Source: Paraliobacillus salinarum (GTDB lineage Bacteria; Bacillota; Bacilli; Bacillales; Amphibacillaceae). Taken from it: a stretch of 64,000 bases of DNA. Below the pieces are notes generated by a model, which ran no database searches, had not been told where the DNA came from, and saw only the letters and a program-made list of their open reading frames with translations. Both the position numbers and the translations under genes were made by a program. Shown one piece after another: positions 16,756-24,941 of this stretch (position 1 is the first letter of the stretch; each line of letters begins with the position of its first letter). The stretch spans positions 62,001 to 126,000 of the forward strand of contig NZ_JACEFA010000002.1 in NCBI RefSeq assembly GCF_014083865.1, read 5' to 3'.

Positions 16756-17853
16756 TTATAATTGATTGAAACACTGTGTTAAATCATTGATTAAATCGTC
16801 CGCTTCCTCAATCCCTACCGAAAAACGTAATAATCTGTCATCTATTCCCCGGGAAATACGCTCATTCTCTGGTATATCTGCATGCGTTTGTGTTGTTGGA
16901 TAAGTAATAAAGCTCTCGACCCCACCTAAACTTTCTGCAAAAGTGATTAATTGAAGGTTTTTCAAAAATGGCGCCACCCATTTACTTTGTTTTAATCGAA
17001 AAGATAGCATACCTCCTTTTCCCGGATAAAGGACTTGTTCAATATGAGGATCTTTTTTCAAATAATCTACTATTTGTTGTGCATTTTTCTGTTGCTGTAT
17101 CACTCTTAAAGATAATGTCTTTAATCCCCGCATTAACAACCAAGAATCCATCGATGATAGGACCGCTCCAGAAGCATTGTGAAAAGTAGCGATTTTTTCA
17201 CTTAGTTGTTCGCCTTTTGTAACGACTAAGCCAGCTAACACATCATTATGTCCTCCGATATATTTCGTAGCACTATGAATAACAATGTCTGCTCCCTGGG
17301 TAAGTGGTTGTTGTAATACTGGCGTTAAAAATGTACTGTCGACAATAAATAGCAAGTGATGTTTGTTTGCCAACGCCACATACGCTGCAATCTCTATCTC
17401 TTGCATTAACGGATTGGTTGGTGTTTCAATAAAAATTGCTTTCGTATGTGGTGTAATACATCGTTCGACCTCTTCCACACTTTGAAAACTACAGTAATTA
17501 GTTTGAATCGCATAGGCTTGCTTATAGTGCTTGAATAAGCGATACGTTCCTCCGTAAACATCTTCGGGTGCAATAATTTCATCACCACTTGAAAACAAAG
17601 AGAGAACAAGCTGGATCGCAGCCATTCCTGAGCTACACGCAAATCCCCGGTCCCCTCGCTCAAGTTCTGCAATGCCTTGTTCCAAAATGGCACGTGTTGG
17701 GTTCTTAGTTCTTGAATAATCATAACCAGTAGTTTTCCCTAATTCTGTGTGTTGATAGGCGGTAGACATATAAATAGGTGGGTTAACCGCACCTGTTTTT
17801 GGATCACTATGATTGCCTAACTGTGCGAGCCTCGTGTTTAAATGATAATTCAT
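16756..17853 (-). CDS. metI: Cystathionine gamma-synthase / O-acetylhomoserine thiolyase (MetI-like)
   Basis: PLP enzyme of methionine biosynthesis that joins an activated homoserine ester to cysteine (or sulfide). ATG 17853 follows AAAGGAGGAG, giving 365 residues. Features: YDYSRTKNPTR, ACSSGMAAIQLVL, IFIETPTNPLMQEI, the PLP Lys in SATKYIGGHNDV (near 190) and a C-terminal LSFRLK/ESLGGVESF region. The SAM-I riboswitch upstream fixes it as methionine-repressed, arguing against a catabolic cystathionine gamma-lyase. The usual partner metC does not follow it here. Confidence 0.9.
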   Translation of the reverse strand: MNYHLNTRLAQLGNHSDPKTGAVNPPIYMSTAYQHTELGKTTGYDYSRTKNPTRAILEQGIAELERGDRGFACSSGMAAIQLVLSLFSSGDEIIAPEDVYGGTYRLFKHYKQAYAIQTNYCSFQSVEEVERCITPHTKAIFIETPTNPLMQEIEIAAYVALANKHHLLFIVDSTFLTPVLQQPLTQGADIVIHSATKYIGGHNDVLAGLVVTKGEQLSEKIATFHNASGAVLSSMDSWLLMRGLKTLSLRVIQQQKNAQQIVDYLKKDPHIEQVLYPGKGGMLSFRLKQSKWVAPFLKNLQLITFAESLGGVESFITYPTTQTHADIPENERISRGIDDRLLRFSVGIEEADDLINDLTQCFNQL

Positions 17854-17878
17854 TGCTTTTTCTCCTCCTTTCATAAAA

Positions 17879-18042
17879 ATAAAAAAGACCTTCTAAGAAG
17901 AAGGCCTTTATCGGTAAAAGTCATTCCTCTTATCTTCTAAACACGGTTATGTGTGTTTATTTGGAGTTAGCACCGTGCCTTTTCGTAAATAGGCTGGTTG
18001 CTGAGACATCTTCGGGCCAATCCCTCCGTCTCTCTGGATAAG
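17879..18042 (-). ncRNA. SAM-I (S-box) riboswitch controlling metI
   Basis: The minus strand carries the S-box core: CTTATCCAGAGAG at the 5' side, GGAGGGATTGGCCCGA, CTCAGCAACC, GGTGCTAACTCC, and GATAAGAGG closing P1. Aptamer about 17927-18042. Downstream, AGGCCTTCT/AGAAGGTCT and TTTTTT (17879-17907) form the terminator used when SAM is bound. Distance and strand match metI at 17853. Confidence 0.96.
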
Positions 18043-18160
18043 AAATTAAAGTATGTAATTTTCAGAATTTTTTGTTTCGAGTGATTGATTAATAGTCTAA
18101 TACATTTGTTCAAAATGCGCAATAGCTTATTAATCTTTTCCATTTACAATATTAGACAAA
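18043..18160. other. Promoter-containing gap upstream of the metI riboswitch
   Basis: AT-rich and without an ORF. It must contain the metI leader promoter, but no clean -35/-10 pair stands out. No clear terminator for the small basic protein gene is seen. Confidence 0.3.
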
Positions 18161-18364
18161 CTAGCGAAACAGCTTTTTTATTAGCTTAAATATATCAAAG
18201 CTAGTTTTATTATATACTTTATTATACGCAGCTTTCTTCGGGTTTCGAACCCAGCCATAACCTTTAGGCATTTTAACACCGGCTCGATGAACAACTTGCC
18301 GCTTTAGACTCGTTCTAGCAGAGATCCTCTTTTTCAAACTTGGCTTTCTCATTCCAAACTTCAT
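18161..18364 (-). CDS. Small, highly basic conserved hypothetical protein
   Basis: 67 residues with about 20 Lys/Arg and few acidic residues. It starts MKFGMRKPSLKKRISARTSLKR and contains a glycine/aromatic patch, PKGYGWVRNPKKAAYNKVYNKTS. An excellent ribosome site (GGGAGGT) and the ordered composition support a real gene. I recall similar short basic proteins in other Bacillaceae without known function; nucleic-acid or ribosome binding would fit the charge. It sits between the ROK fructokinase and the metI riboswitch. Confidence 0.7.
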   Translation of the reverse strand: MKFGMRKPSLKKRISARTSLKRQVVHRAGVKMPKGYGWVRNPKKAAYNKVYNKTSFDIFKLIKKLFR

Positions 18365-18387
18365 TCAGCGACCTCCCTTATTGAGAG

Positions 18388-18418
18388 TGGGACAAAGGGG
18401 ACTGACCCCAATGTCCCA
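18388..18418. repeat. 31-bp palindromic repeat
   Basis: Asymmetric copy between the ROK kinase stop and the ribosome site of the small basic protein gene; GGGGACTGACCCC core. Confidence 0.95.
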
Positions 18419-18420
18419 TT

Positions 18421-19281
18421 TTAAATGGCTTTTTCGGCGGCTAGTAGTAGGCTTCCTGTTATTCCTGCATCGTCAACAAGGCCTGGTGGAACAATGTAGC
18501 TTTCTAAGTCAGGTACAGTAAGATAATCATTTAGTAATGTGGTGAAGTGTGCACGAATCATTGGGAATAAATGCGCTTGCTTCATCACACCGCCACCTAA
18601 AATAATCTTTTCAGGGCGTAAGATCATTGTATAATTCACTAAAGCTTGCGCAATGTAATAAGCTTCTATATCCCAATACGGATCGTCTTTAGCAACATCT
18701 TTTCCTTTTTGATTTAAACGTTTTTCAATAGCTGGACCCGCTGCAACACCTTCTAAGCAATCACCATGATATGGGCAGACACCTTCAAAGTTGTCATCCT
18801 CATTCATTCTTACCGAAATATGCCCCATTTCTGGGTGTCCGAATCCTTCCATAACGTCTCCATGTATAACTGCACCACCACCAATACCTGTGCCAACTGT
18901 TAGATAGATACAGGACTTCGCTTGTTGTGCACTTCCTAATCGATATTCACCATACGCGGCTGCATTTACATCTGTTGTCCATGCAACCGGAATGTTGTAC
19001 TTTTCCTTAATTGCCCCAACAAAATTATAATTATTCCACCCTTTTTTCGGTGTGGAAGTGACATAGCCATATGTAGGTGAATCAAGATTAACGTCTATCG
19101 GTCCAAATGATCCTATCCCTATTGCACTTAATTCATATTGGTCAAAAAACTCAAATACTTTTTTTAATGTTTCTTCTGGAACAGTAGTCGGTATGCTAAC
19201 ACGTTCAATCATTTCAAACTTCTCATTACTTACAGCACAAACAAATTTTGTACCTCCAGCTTCAATACCTCCATAATACAT
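18421..19281 (-). CDS. ROK-family fructokinase
   Basis: Sugar kinase of 286 residues resembling B. subtilis GmuE/YdhR and other ROK fructokinases. The N-terminal ATP phosphate loop is GGIEAGGTKFVCAV, the sugar-binding Asn-Asp is in TTDVNAAAYGEY, and the second phosphate loop is VGTGIGGGAVI. The zinc site is made of GHPEMGHISV and the Cys/His cluster CPYHGDCLEG. Phosphorylates fructose (perhaps mannose) after non-PTS entry or release from disaccharides. Monocistronic with AGGAGGAAT before the start. Confidence 0.88.
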   Translation of the reverse strand: MYYGGIEAGGTKFVCAVSNEKFEMIERVSIPTTVPEETLKKVFEFFDQYELSAIGIGSFGPIDVNLDSPTYGYVTSTPKKGWNNYNFVGAIKEKYNIPVAWTTDVNAAAYGEYRLGSAQQAKSCIYLTVGTGIGGGAVIHGDVMEGFGHPEMGHISVRMNEDDNFEGVCPYHGDCLEGVAAGPAIEKRLNQKGKDVAKDDPYWDIEAYYIAQALVNYTMILRPEKIILGGGVMKQAHLFPMIRAHFTTLLNDYLTVPDLESYIVPPGLVDDAGITGSLLLAAEKAI

Positions 19282-19414
19282 GACGAATTCCTCCTCGGTT
19301 GCCTCTTTAAAATGATAGTTTCTCTCTTACTTTACCATTTTTTCTTCAAAATTTGAAACCCTTTTCAGACCAATTGTGTGTGAAAGGGAATTTTTTCAAA
19401 AAAGGCTTACTAGA

Positions 19415-19436
19415 GCAATATTCTAGATAATATTGC
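19415..19436 (-). terminator. Weak hairpin downstream of the ars operon
   Basis: GCAATATT-N6-AATATTGC 8-bp stem. On the minus strand a T6 run follows only after another 12 nt, so termination is uncertain. Confidence 0.35.
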
Positions 19437-19484
19437 AGCCGTTATGATCCGCTTATTGCATCGCTTTAGAAAAATTGTTTTTGA

Positions 19485-19904
19485 TTACTTACCAGTTTCC
19501 GCGAAACATTTGATTCTTTCTCCAATTTCATCACGAACCCGTTGGAAAACCTGCCACTTCTCTTCTTCTGTTCCTTCCGCTTTTGCAGGATCATCAAAGC
19601 CCCAATGCTCTCTTTTTACTTGTAGAGGAGTAACCGGACATTTGTCTGCAGCATCTCCACATAAAGTCACTGCTAATGTAGCTTGATTTAAAAAATCATT
19701 GTCAATGATCTCTGATTGTTGATTGGAAATATCTATGTCGATTTCTTTCATCGCTTTAACGGCATTTGGATTTAATCCGTGCGCTTCAATTCCTGCACTA
19801 CGGACCTCCCATTCATTTCCGAGATATTTTTTCGCAAATCCTTCTGCCATTTGGCTTCGACATGAATTACCTGTACATAGAAAATAAATTGTATTTTTCG
19901 TCAT
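19485..19904 (-). CDS. arsC: Arsenate reductase, thioredoxin-coupled
   Basis: Low-molecular-weight-phosphatase-fold ArsC of 139 residues that reduces arsenate to arsenite. It has the P-loop CTGNSCRSQ with nucleophile Cys10, and the Cys pair in [12 protein letters not shown] (about 82 and 89) that relays the disulfide to thioredoxin, as in the S. aureus pI258 enzyme. Third gene of arsR-arsB-arsC, 13 nt after arsB. Confidence 0.95.
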   Translation of the reverse strand: MTKNTIYFLCTGNSCRSQMAEGFAKKYLGNEWEVRSAGIEAHGLNPNAVKAMKEIDIDISNQQSEIIDNDFLNQATLAVTLCGDAADKCPVTPLQVKREHWGFDDPAKAEGTEEEKWQVFQRVRDEIGERIKCFAETGK

Positions 19905-19917
19905 GATTTAAACCCCT

Positions 19918-21216
19918 TTATAGTAATAATAATGTTAAGAATAAACCGATCAATGTGATCAATAGGATTGGTATCGTTAAGACAATCCCTGTTTTAAAAT
20001 AAGTTCCCCATGAAATTTTTATTCCTTTTTGGTTTAATACGTGTAGCCATAATAAGGTAGCTAATGAACCGATCGGTGTGATTTTCGGACCTAAGTCAGA
20101 ACCAATCACATTCGCATAAATTAATGCTTCACGAATGACACCAGTCGTACTTGTTTCTGCAATGGCTAACGCATCAATCATTACTGTTGGCATATTGTTC
20201 ATCACAGATGATAGAAATGCCGCAACAAATCCCATCGCAATCGTCGCAACAAACAGTCCTTGCTCTGCACTTTGCTGAATGAACTGTGCTAATAAATCTG
20301 TTAGTCCTGCGTTTCTCAACCCATAAACGACAACATACATGCCGACTGAGAAAAACACAATATCCCATGGCGCACCTTTTATTACTGTGGACGTACGCAC
20401 CGCTTTACTTCTTCTCGCCATTAATAAGAATACAATCGCAATCGTGCCAGCAATCAAGGAAATTGGTACAGCTATAAACTCACTTACAAAATAACCAATT
20501 AATAAAATAGTTAATACATACCAAGATAATCTAAATAATTTATGATCCTTAATAACATCCTTTGGTTCTTTTAAATGTGCTAAATCAAACGTTTTCGGAA
20601 TGCTTTTTCTAAAATATATATATAATACCGTAATTGTAGCTACTAAAGAAAATAAATTAGGAATAAACATGCGAGATGCGTATTCTATAAATCCAATGTT
20701 AAAAAAATCTGCTGAAACAATGTTAACTAAGTTACTCACAACTAATGGCAAAGAGGTCGTATCTGCAATAAAACCACTAGCTATAATAAATGGGAAAATA
20801 ATTTTTTCACTGAAGTTTAAGTTTCGTACCATCGCCAAGACAATCGGTGTTAAAATTAATGCCGCCCCATCATTCGCGAAGAAGGCCGCAACGATCGCCC
20901 CCAGAATACTAACATAAACAAACATTTTGACCCCATTACCATTTGCAGTTTTTGCCATATGTAAAGAAGCCCATTCAAAAAATCCAATCTCATCCAGAAT
21001 AAGTGAAATAATAATAATAGCAACAAAAGCTAAGGTTGCATTCCAGACAATTTGTGTCACTTCAATTACATCACCAAAGTCAACTACTCCGAAAATCAAT
21101 GCTAGGATTGCACCACCACATGCAGAATAACCGATTGATAATCCTTTTGGTTGCCAGATCACAAATACGAGTGTAAGAATAAATATTAAAATTGCTAAAA
21201 TAACTGATAAAGACAA
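19918..21216 (-). CDS. arsB: Arsenite efflux pump, ArsB family
   Basis: 432 residues with about twelve membrane helices in two homologous halves, belonging to the ArsB/NhaD (IT) superfamily and not the Acr3 type found in the B. subtilis skin element. Typical segments: [18 protein letters not shown] in the first half and [17 protein letters not shown] with [22 protein letters not shown] in the second. Extrudes arsenite and antimonite. Lies 19 nt downstream of arsR. Confidence 0.92.
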   Translation of the reverse strand: MSLSVILAILIFILTLVFVIWQPKGLSIGYSACGGAILALIFGVVDFGDVIEVTQIVWNATLAFVAIIIISLILDEIGFFEWASLHMAKTANGNGVKMFVYVSILGAIVAAFFANDGAALILTPIVLAMVRNLNFSEKIIFPFIIASGFIADTTSLPLVVSNLVNIVSADFFNIGFIEYASRMFIPNLFSLVATITVLYIYFRKSIPKTFDLAHLKEPKDVIKDHKLFRLSWYVLTILLIGYFVSEFIAVPISLIAGTIAIVFLLMARRSKAVRTSTVIKGAPWDIVFFSVGMYVVVYGLRNAGLTDLLAQFIQQSAEQGLFVATIAMGFVAAFLSSVMNNMPTVMIDALAIAETSTTGVIREALIYANVIGSDLGPKITPIGSLATLLWLHVLNQKGIKISWGTYFKTGIVLTIPILLITLIGLFLTLLLL

Positions 21217-21235
21217 AATACTAATCCTCCTACTA

Positions 21236-21580
21236 CTAACAACAAGTAATTCGCTTGCCGCTTCGTTCTAATTCGATTAATTTTTCCTTTTGACTCGGAA
21301 TTTGAGATAATACTTGTTCAATAAAAGAAAAGGTGCTGTTCTCAGTATTAATGGAGTAAAAAATCCACTGGCCACGTCTATCCTCTTTTACAATGTCGGC
21401 ATCCCTTAGTTTTCGTAAATGCTGACTAATTGAAGGTTGACTTACCTGAAAAATTTCAACGAATTCACATACACAACAATCCTGTTCCTGCAATAACTTC
21501 ACAATGGTTAGCCTTGTTTTATCCGCTAATAATTTTAGTATTACTGTTGCTTGTTCGATCGATAATTGCTGCTGATTCAA
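21236..21580 (-). CDS. arsR: ArsR-family arsenic-responsive repressor
   Basis: 114-residue winged-helix repressor. The metalloid site is the DCCVCEF motif in helix 3 (canonical ELCVCDL), and the recognition helix is [21 protein letters not shown]-terminal CC pair is also present. It should repress its own arsRBC operon until arsenite or antimonite binds. The AT-rich region at about 21600-21640 is the presumed operator-promoter. Confidence 0.93.
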   Translation of the reverse strand: MNQQQLSIEQATVILKLLADKTRLTIVKLLQEQDCCVCEFVEIFQVSQPSISQHLRKLRDADIVKEDRRGQWIFYSINTENSTFSFIEQVLSQIPSQKEKLIELERSGKRITCC

Positions 21581-21640
21581 AAAATACCCCTCCCTTTATC
21601 GCACACATATTATCATATAATAATATACTTATATATTCAA

Positions 21641-21864
21641 TGATATTTTTGTGTGAGCGCCGATATTTTTGATTGAGCGCCGATATTTTTGATTGAGCGC
21701 CGATATTTTTGATTGAGCGCCGATATTTTTGATTGAGCGCCGATATTTTTGATTGAGCGCCGATATTTTTGATTGAGCGCCGATATTTTTGATTGAGCGC
21801 CGATATTTTTGATTGAGCGCCGATATTTTTGATTGAGCGCCGATATTTTTGATTGAGCGCCGAT
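21641..21864. repeat. 20-bp tandem repeat array (10 identical units plus 1 variant)
   Basis: Ten consecutive perfect copies of CGATATTTTTGATTGAGCGC occupy 21661-21860. They are preceded by one diverged unit (21641-21660, TG.. start and GTGTG in place of GATTG) and followed by a 4-nt partial. Complete identity suggests recent expansion or homogenisation. There are no spacers, so it is not a CRISPR. It lies between arsR and the haemolysin III gene, in the arsR upstream region. Confidence 0.97.
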
Positions 21865-21907
21865 CCTCTTCATAAACCGAAGAGGATCGCTTATTGTTAA
21901 CAATAAG
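21861..21907. promoter_or_regulatory. Hairpin plus perfect palindrome at the end of the tandem array
   Basis: CGATCCTCTT-N9-AAGAGGATCG (21861-21889) has a 10-bp perfect stem that begins with the last partial repeat unit. It is followed directly by the 18-bp palindrome CTTATTGTTAACAATAAG (21890-21907). They lie about 75 nt upstream of the haemolysin III start; operator or RNA element is unresolved. Confidence 0.45.
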
Positions 21908-21980
21908 TAAAAATATTGCTATTATCCATTTTACCATTCATAATATGTAACAGAGATTAATTATGAAAGGAATATTCGAT

Positions 21981-22628
21981 ATGTCTGAAACACACCGCTT
22001 TTCAAAAGGTGAGGAAATTGCAAATTCTATTACACATGGAATTGGAATATTAATCAGTGTTACTGCGTTAGTATTGTTAATTGTTTACTCTTCTTTATAT
22101 GGAAATGCCTGGCACATTGTCAGCTTCACATTATTTGGAACAACAATGGTGTTGCTGTACACTTCATCAACACTACTACATAGCTTACCTGAGGGGAAAG
22201 CGAAAAATGTATTCGAAATTTTAGATCATTCATCGATATACTTTTTTATCGCTGGGACATATACACCATTTCTTTTTGTCGTAGTACAAGGAGCAGCGGG
22301 ATGGACACTGTTTGGTATTGTATGGGGAATAGCAATTGGTGGCACGATCTTCAAGATTTTTTTTGTCAAAAGATTCGTGTTTGTATCTACCCTTCTTTAT
22401 ATCGTCATGGGCTGGCTTATTATTTTCACTTGGGGATCACTATCGGAAAGGCTTCCTGATACAGGTATTGCTTTACTTGTAACGGGAGGAATTTTGTACA
22501 CTGTCGGTGCGATTTTTTATATATGGCGTTGGTTTAAATTTCATCACGCACTATGGCATTTATTCGTACTTGCAGGAACAATTCTACATTTTTTCTGTGT
22601 CATCATGTACGTGCTACCGATTGAATAA
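21981..22628 (+). CDS. Haemolysin III / TrhA family membrane protein (YplQ-like)
   Basis: 215 residues with seven membrane helices in the PAQR/YqfA superfamily. ATG 21981 follows AAAGGA nine nt upstream. Conserved metal-site-like positions: ITHGIG near the N-terminus, a SSTLLHSLPEGKAKNVFEILDHSSIYFFIAGTYTPF-type region in helices 2-3, and a C-terminal HHALWHLFVLAG. The biochemical role is unclear; haemolysis is known only for a few members when overexpressed. YplQ of B. subtilis is the near relative. Confidence 0.88.
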   Translation: MSETHRFSKGEEIANSITHGIGILISVTALVLLIVYSSLYGNAWHIVSFTLFGTTMVLLYTSSTLLHSLPEGKAKNVFEILDHSSIYFFIAGTYTPFLFVVVQGAAGWTLFGIVWGIAIGGTIFKIFFVKRFVFVSTLLYIVMGWLIIFTWGSLSERLPDTGIALLVTGGILYTVGAIFYIWRWFKFHHALWHLFVLAGTILHFFCVIMYVLPIE

Positions 22629-22657
22629 AAAAACTCCACTTCTAATTAGAGTTTACA

Positions 22658-22703
22658 TTTGCCCTCTAGTGTATGATTTCTAAGTCACACTCTAGGGGGC
22701 AAA
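22658..22703. terminator. Imperfect hairpin between convergent genes
   Basis: TTTGCCCTCTAGTGT and ACACTCTAGGGGGCAAA form an inverted repeat with one bulge. It lies between the haemolysin III and YfmL-like genes. There is no strong U-run, so terminator function is tentative. Confidence 0.4.
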
Positions 22704-22744
22704 CCATTAATCATCTAACTACAAGCAGAGTCTTTTCATTGTTG

Positions 22745-23878
22745 CTAATTCGAAGTCTTTTTCTTAATTAGCTTTCCTTTTCTCCACAAAAATTCCTCTA
22801 ATGTAATTTCGAGTTTTTTTGCAATTTGATTCAATTGACGAATTTCTACATCTGTTACTAATGATAAAACGACACCACCATCTGAGCCAGCACGACCGGT
22901 TCTTCCCGCGCGATGTAAGTAATGATCAGGATCTTTCGGAACATCAACTTGAACGACATAAGCCAAATCCTTTACATCTAATCCTCTCGCTGCCACATCA
23001 GTAGCTAATAATAGCTTGGTTTCACCCTTAGAAAATTGGCGAATTGCTTTCTCTCTTTTCTGCTTCGGTAAATCACCATGCAAAGCATCCACTGCGATAC
23101 CTTGATAAGCTAATTTTTCTTCCATCACGGTTAAATTACCACTATCTCTAAAAAATACAAGAAGCTGCTCATCTAAATTACGAGCCATACTTCTTAAAAC
23201 CTCAATTTTCTCACGTTCTTCAGTAACAATGAATTGATAAGAAACATCTGGGGTTCCTGATTCTTCGTTGGTTACCCGGACTACTTCTGGACTTACCATA
23301 AAACGATTTGCTTCTTCTGCTAGCCCTTCAGAAATGGTAGCGGAAAACAATAATAATTGGCGTTCTTTTGGTGCCGATTTAATAATACCAAATAAGTTGT
23401 TTCGATGTTCAGGGACTAACAATTGATCCGCTTCATCTAAAACAATCGTTTGTAATGCATGCACTTTTAACTTTTTTTGTTTAATTAATTCAAGTACACG
23501 GCCTGGCGTACCAACGATAATTTGTGGCTTTTTCTTCAGTTTTTCAATCTGGCGTTTGACATTTGCTCCACCAATCATCATCATACTTGTGATTGGTGCG
23601 TCTGTCGTCCACTCTTGAATTAATCGATGAATTTGGGCTACTAATTCATGTGATGATGCTAAAATAAGTAACTGTGCTTGCTTTTGTTCTACATCAATTT
23701 TTTCTAACAAAGGTAACAAGTATGCCAACGTTTTTCCACTTCCTGTTGGAGAAACACCAATGACGTCCTTGCCTTCTTTTATAATTGGATATGTTTTTTC
23801 TTGAATGGGTAACGGGGTTGAATATCCAGATACTTTCCATGCTTGTTGTAAAAATGGTTGTAATGTATCAACGAACAT
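22745..23878 (-). CDS. yfmL: DEAD-box RNA helicase, YfmL-like
   Basis: Minimal two-domain helicase of 377 residues (B. subtilis YfmL has 376) involved in ribosome biogenesis and cold growth in Bacillus. The start is ATG 23878 with GAAGGAG at good spacing, not the longer open frame. Motifs: GVSPTGSGKTLAYLLP, TPGRVLELI, DEADQLL, SATISEGL, TDVAARGLDV and HRAGRTGRAG. It lacks the extra RNA-binding tails of CshA, CshB and DbpA. Confidence 0.88.
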   Translation of the reverse strand: MFVDTLQPFLQQAWKVSGYSTPLPIQEKTYPIIKEGKDVIGVSPTGSGKTLAYLLPLLEKIDVEQKQAQLLILASSHELVAQIHRLIQEWTTDAPITSMMMIGGANVKRQIEKLKKKPQIIVGTPGRVLELIKQKKLKVHALQTIVLDEADQLLVPEHRNNLFGIIKSAPKERQLLLFSATISEGLAEEANRFMVSPEVVRVTNEESGTPDVSYQFIVTEEREKIEVLRSMARNLDEQLLVFFRDSGNLTVMEEKLAYQGIAVDALHGDLPKQKREKAIRQFSKGETKLLLATDVAARGLDVKDLAYVVQVDVPKDPDHYLHRAGRTGRAGSDGGVVLSLVTDVEIRQLNQIAKKLEITLEEFLWRKGKLIKKKTSN

Positions 23879-24033
23879 AATAATCTCCTTCAATAAAGAC
23901 TGATTTTTTAATAGTTTATCCAACTATATCACAAAACCGCAAGATAAATAAGAGGGATTATCTAGACGTGTTTTCGGGTAAATTCTAACTAACAAGTATT
24001 ATTTAGGTAATGATTAAACAAGGAGGCACACAC

Positions 24034-24756
24034 ATGAAAATAGCAGTTATTTCCGATATTCACGGAAATGCAGTTGCATTAGACGCGGTGTTGACGGACA
24101 TTAGAGAAAAAGACGTCGATCATATTGTAGTGCTTGGTGACATCGCCTATCGCGGACCAGAACCACAACGATCCATTGAGCTTGTTCGATCGTTAGACGC
24201 AACAGTAATTAAAGGAAATGCGGATGAATGGATCGTCAGAGGGGTAAATCAAGGAGAAGTTCCTGACCAAGTGCTCAACTTAATGAATCAAGAAAGAGAT
24301 TGGGCAGTCAGACATTTAGATCAAGCTTCCATCGATTATTTGGAAAATCTATCTTCAACATTGGCTTGGAACAAAAATAAAATGGATATATACGCTTTTC
24401 ATGCCACACCGACTAGCTTGTTTGATGTCGTTTTACCAGATGTGACAGTAGATACGATTAAAGAAAAATTCATTGATAATTACGATGCTGACATTTATTT
24501 GTATGGACACATTCATCTCCCTTATATACGACAAGTTGAAGGAAAAACAATTATAGATACAGGTAGTGTAGGTTTACCATTTGATGGAATACCTAAAGCT
24601 TCGTATGCTATGATCGAGTTATCCGACCATAACATTTCAACATCCATTGAGCGCGTTAACTATAATATAGAGAAAACGATTCAAGCATACGAAACCGGAA
24701 ATTATCCAAACACAGAAATGATGACAAAAATTCTTCGCACCGCACGAAACGCATAA
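24034..24756 (+). CDS. Metallophosphoesterase (calcineurin-like, YfcE-type)
   Basis: 240 residues starting at ATG 24034 behind AAGGAGG. The dinuclear metal ligands appear in order: SDIHGN (10-14 region), VLGDIAYRGP, KGNADEW, a mid-domain HATP and YGHIHLPY. A compact domain of this type hydrolyses phosphodiesters such as cyclic nucleotides or small phosphate esters; the physiological substrate is unknown. Monocistronic. Confidence 0.85.
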   Translation: MKIAVISDIHGNAVALDAVLTDIREKDVDHIVVLGDIAYRGPEPQRSIELVRSLDATVIKGNADEWIVRGVNQGEVPDQVLNLMNQERDWAVRHLDQASIDYLENLSSTLAWNKNKMDIYAFHATPTSLFDVVLPDVTVDTIKEKFIDNYDADIYLYGHIHLPYIRQVEGKTIIDTGSVGLPFDGIPKASYAMIELSDHNISTSIERVNYNIEKTIQAYETGNYPNTEMMTKILRTARNA

Positions 24757-24787
24757 TGGGACATTTGGGACTGACCCCAATGTCCCA
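24757..24787. repeat. 31-bp palindromic repeat
   Basis: It begins one base after the phosphoesterase stop codon, with arms TGGGACATTTGGGAC and its partner. It probably acts as the 3' hairpin of that transcript. Confidence 0.95.
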
Positions 24788-24806
24788 TTTTTTTGTCTGA
24801 ATATAT

Positions 24807-24833
24807 TAACATTTCTCTTTTTTTGTCGAAAAT
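24807..24833 (+). promoter_or_regulatory. Candidate sigma-D promoter of the chemoreceptor gene
   Basis: TAAC-N14-GTCGAAAAT resembles the flagellar/chemotaxis consensus TAAA-N15-GCCGATAT. It lies about 110 nt before the receptor start, as expected for an mcp gene. Confidence 0.4.
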
Positions 24834-24941
24834 ATTAAAAAAGGATGTTTTATTTCCTTAAATAAAGAAAAACAGAGAGGATGTCAACAGAAAAATAGAA
24901 ACAGAGATAGAAAATTTTTTATAAAATGAAGGGGATTATCA

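Noticed and set aside
18161-18364. Prophage remnant suggested by a small basic protein
   Set aside because: No integrase, structural or lysis genes nearby; isolated gene in ordinary chromosomal context.
21641-21864. CRISPR array
   Set aside because: The units are contiguous with no spacers, and no cas genes are present.
21629-21937. Two overlapping minus-strand open frames with a repeating NQKYRRSIKNIGAQSKISAL-like peptide
   Set aside because: They are translations of the 20-bp tandem array (three units per 20 residues). No ribosome site and no constraint beyond the DNA repeat, so not treated as genes.
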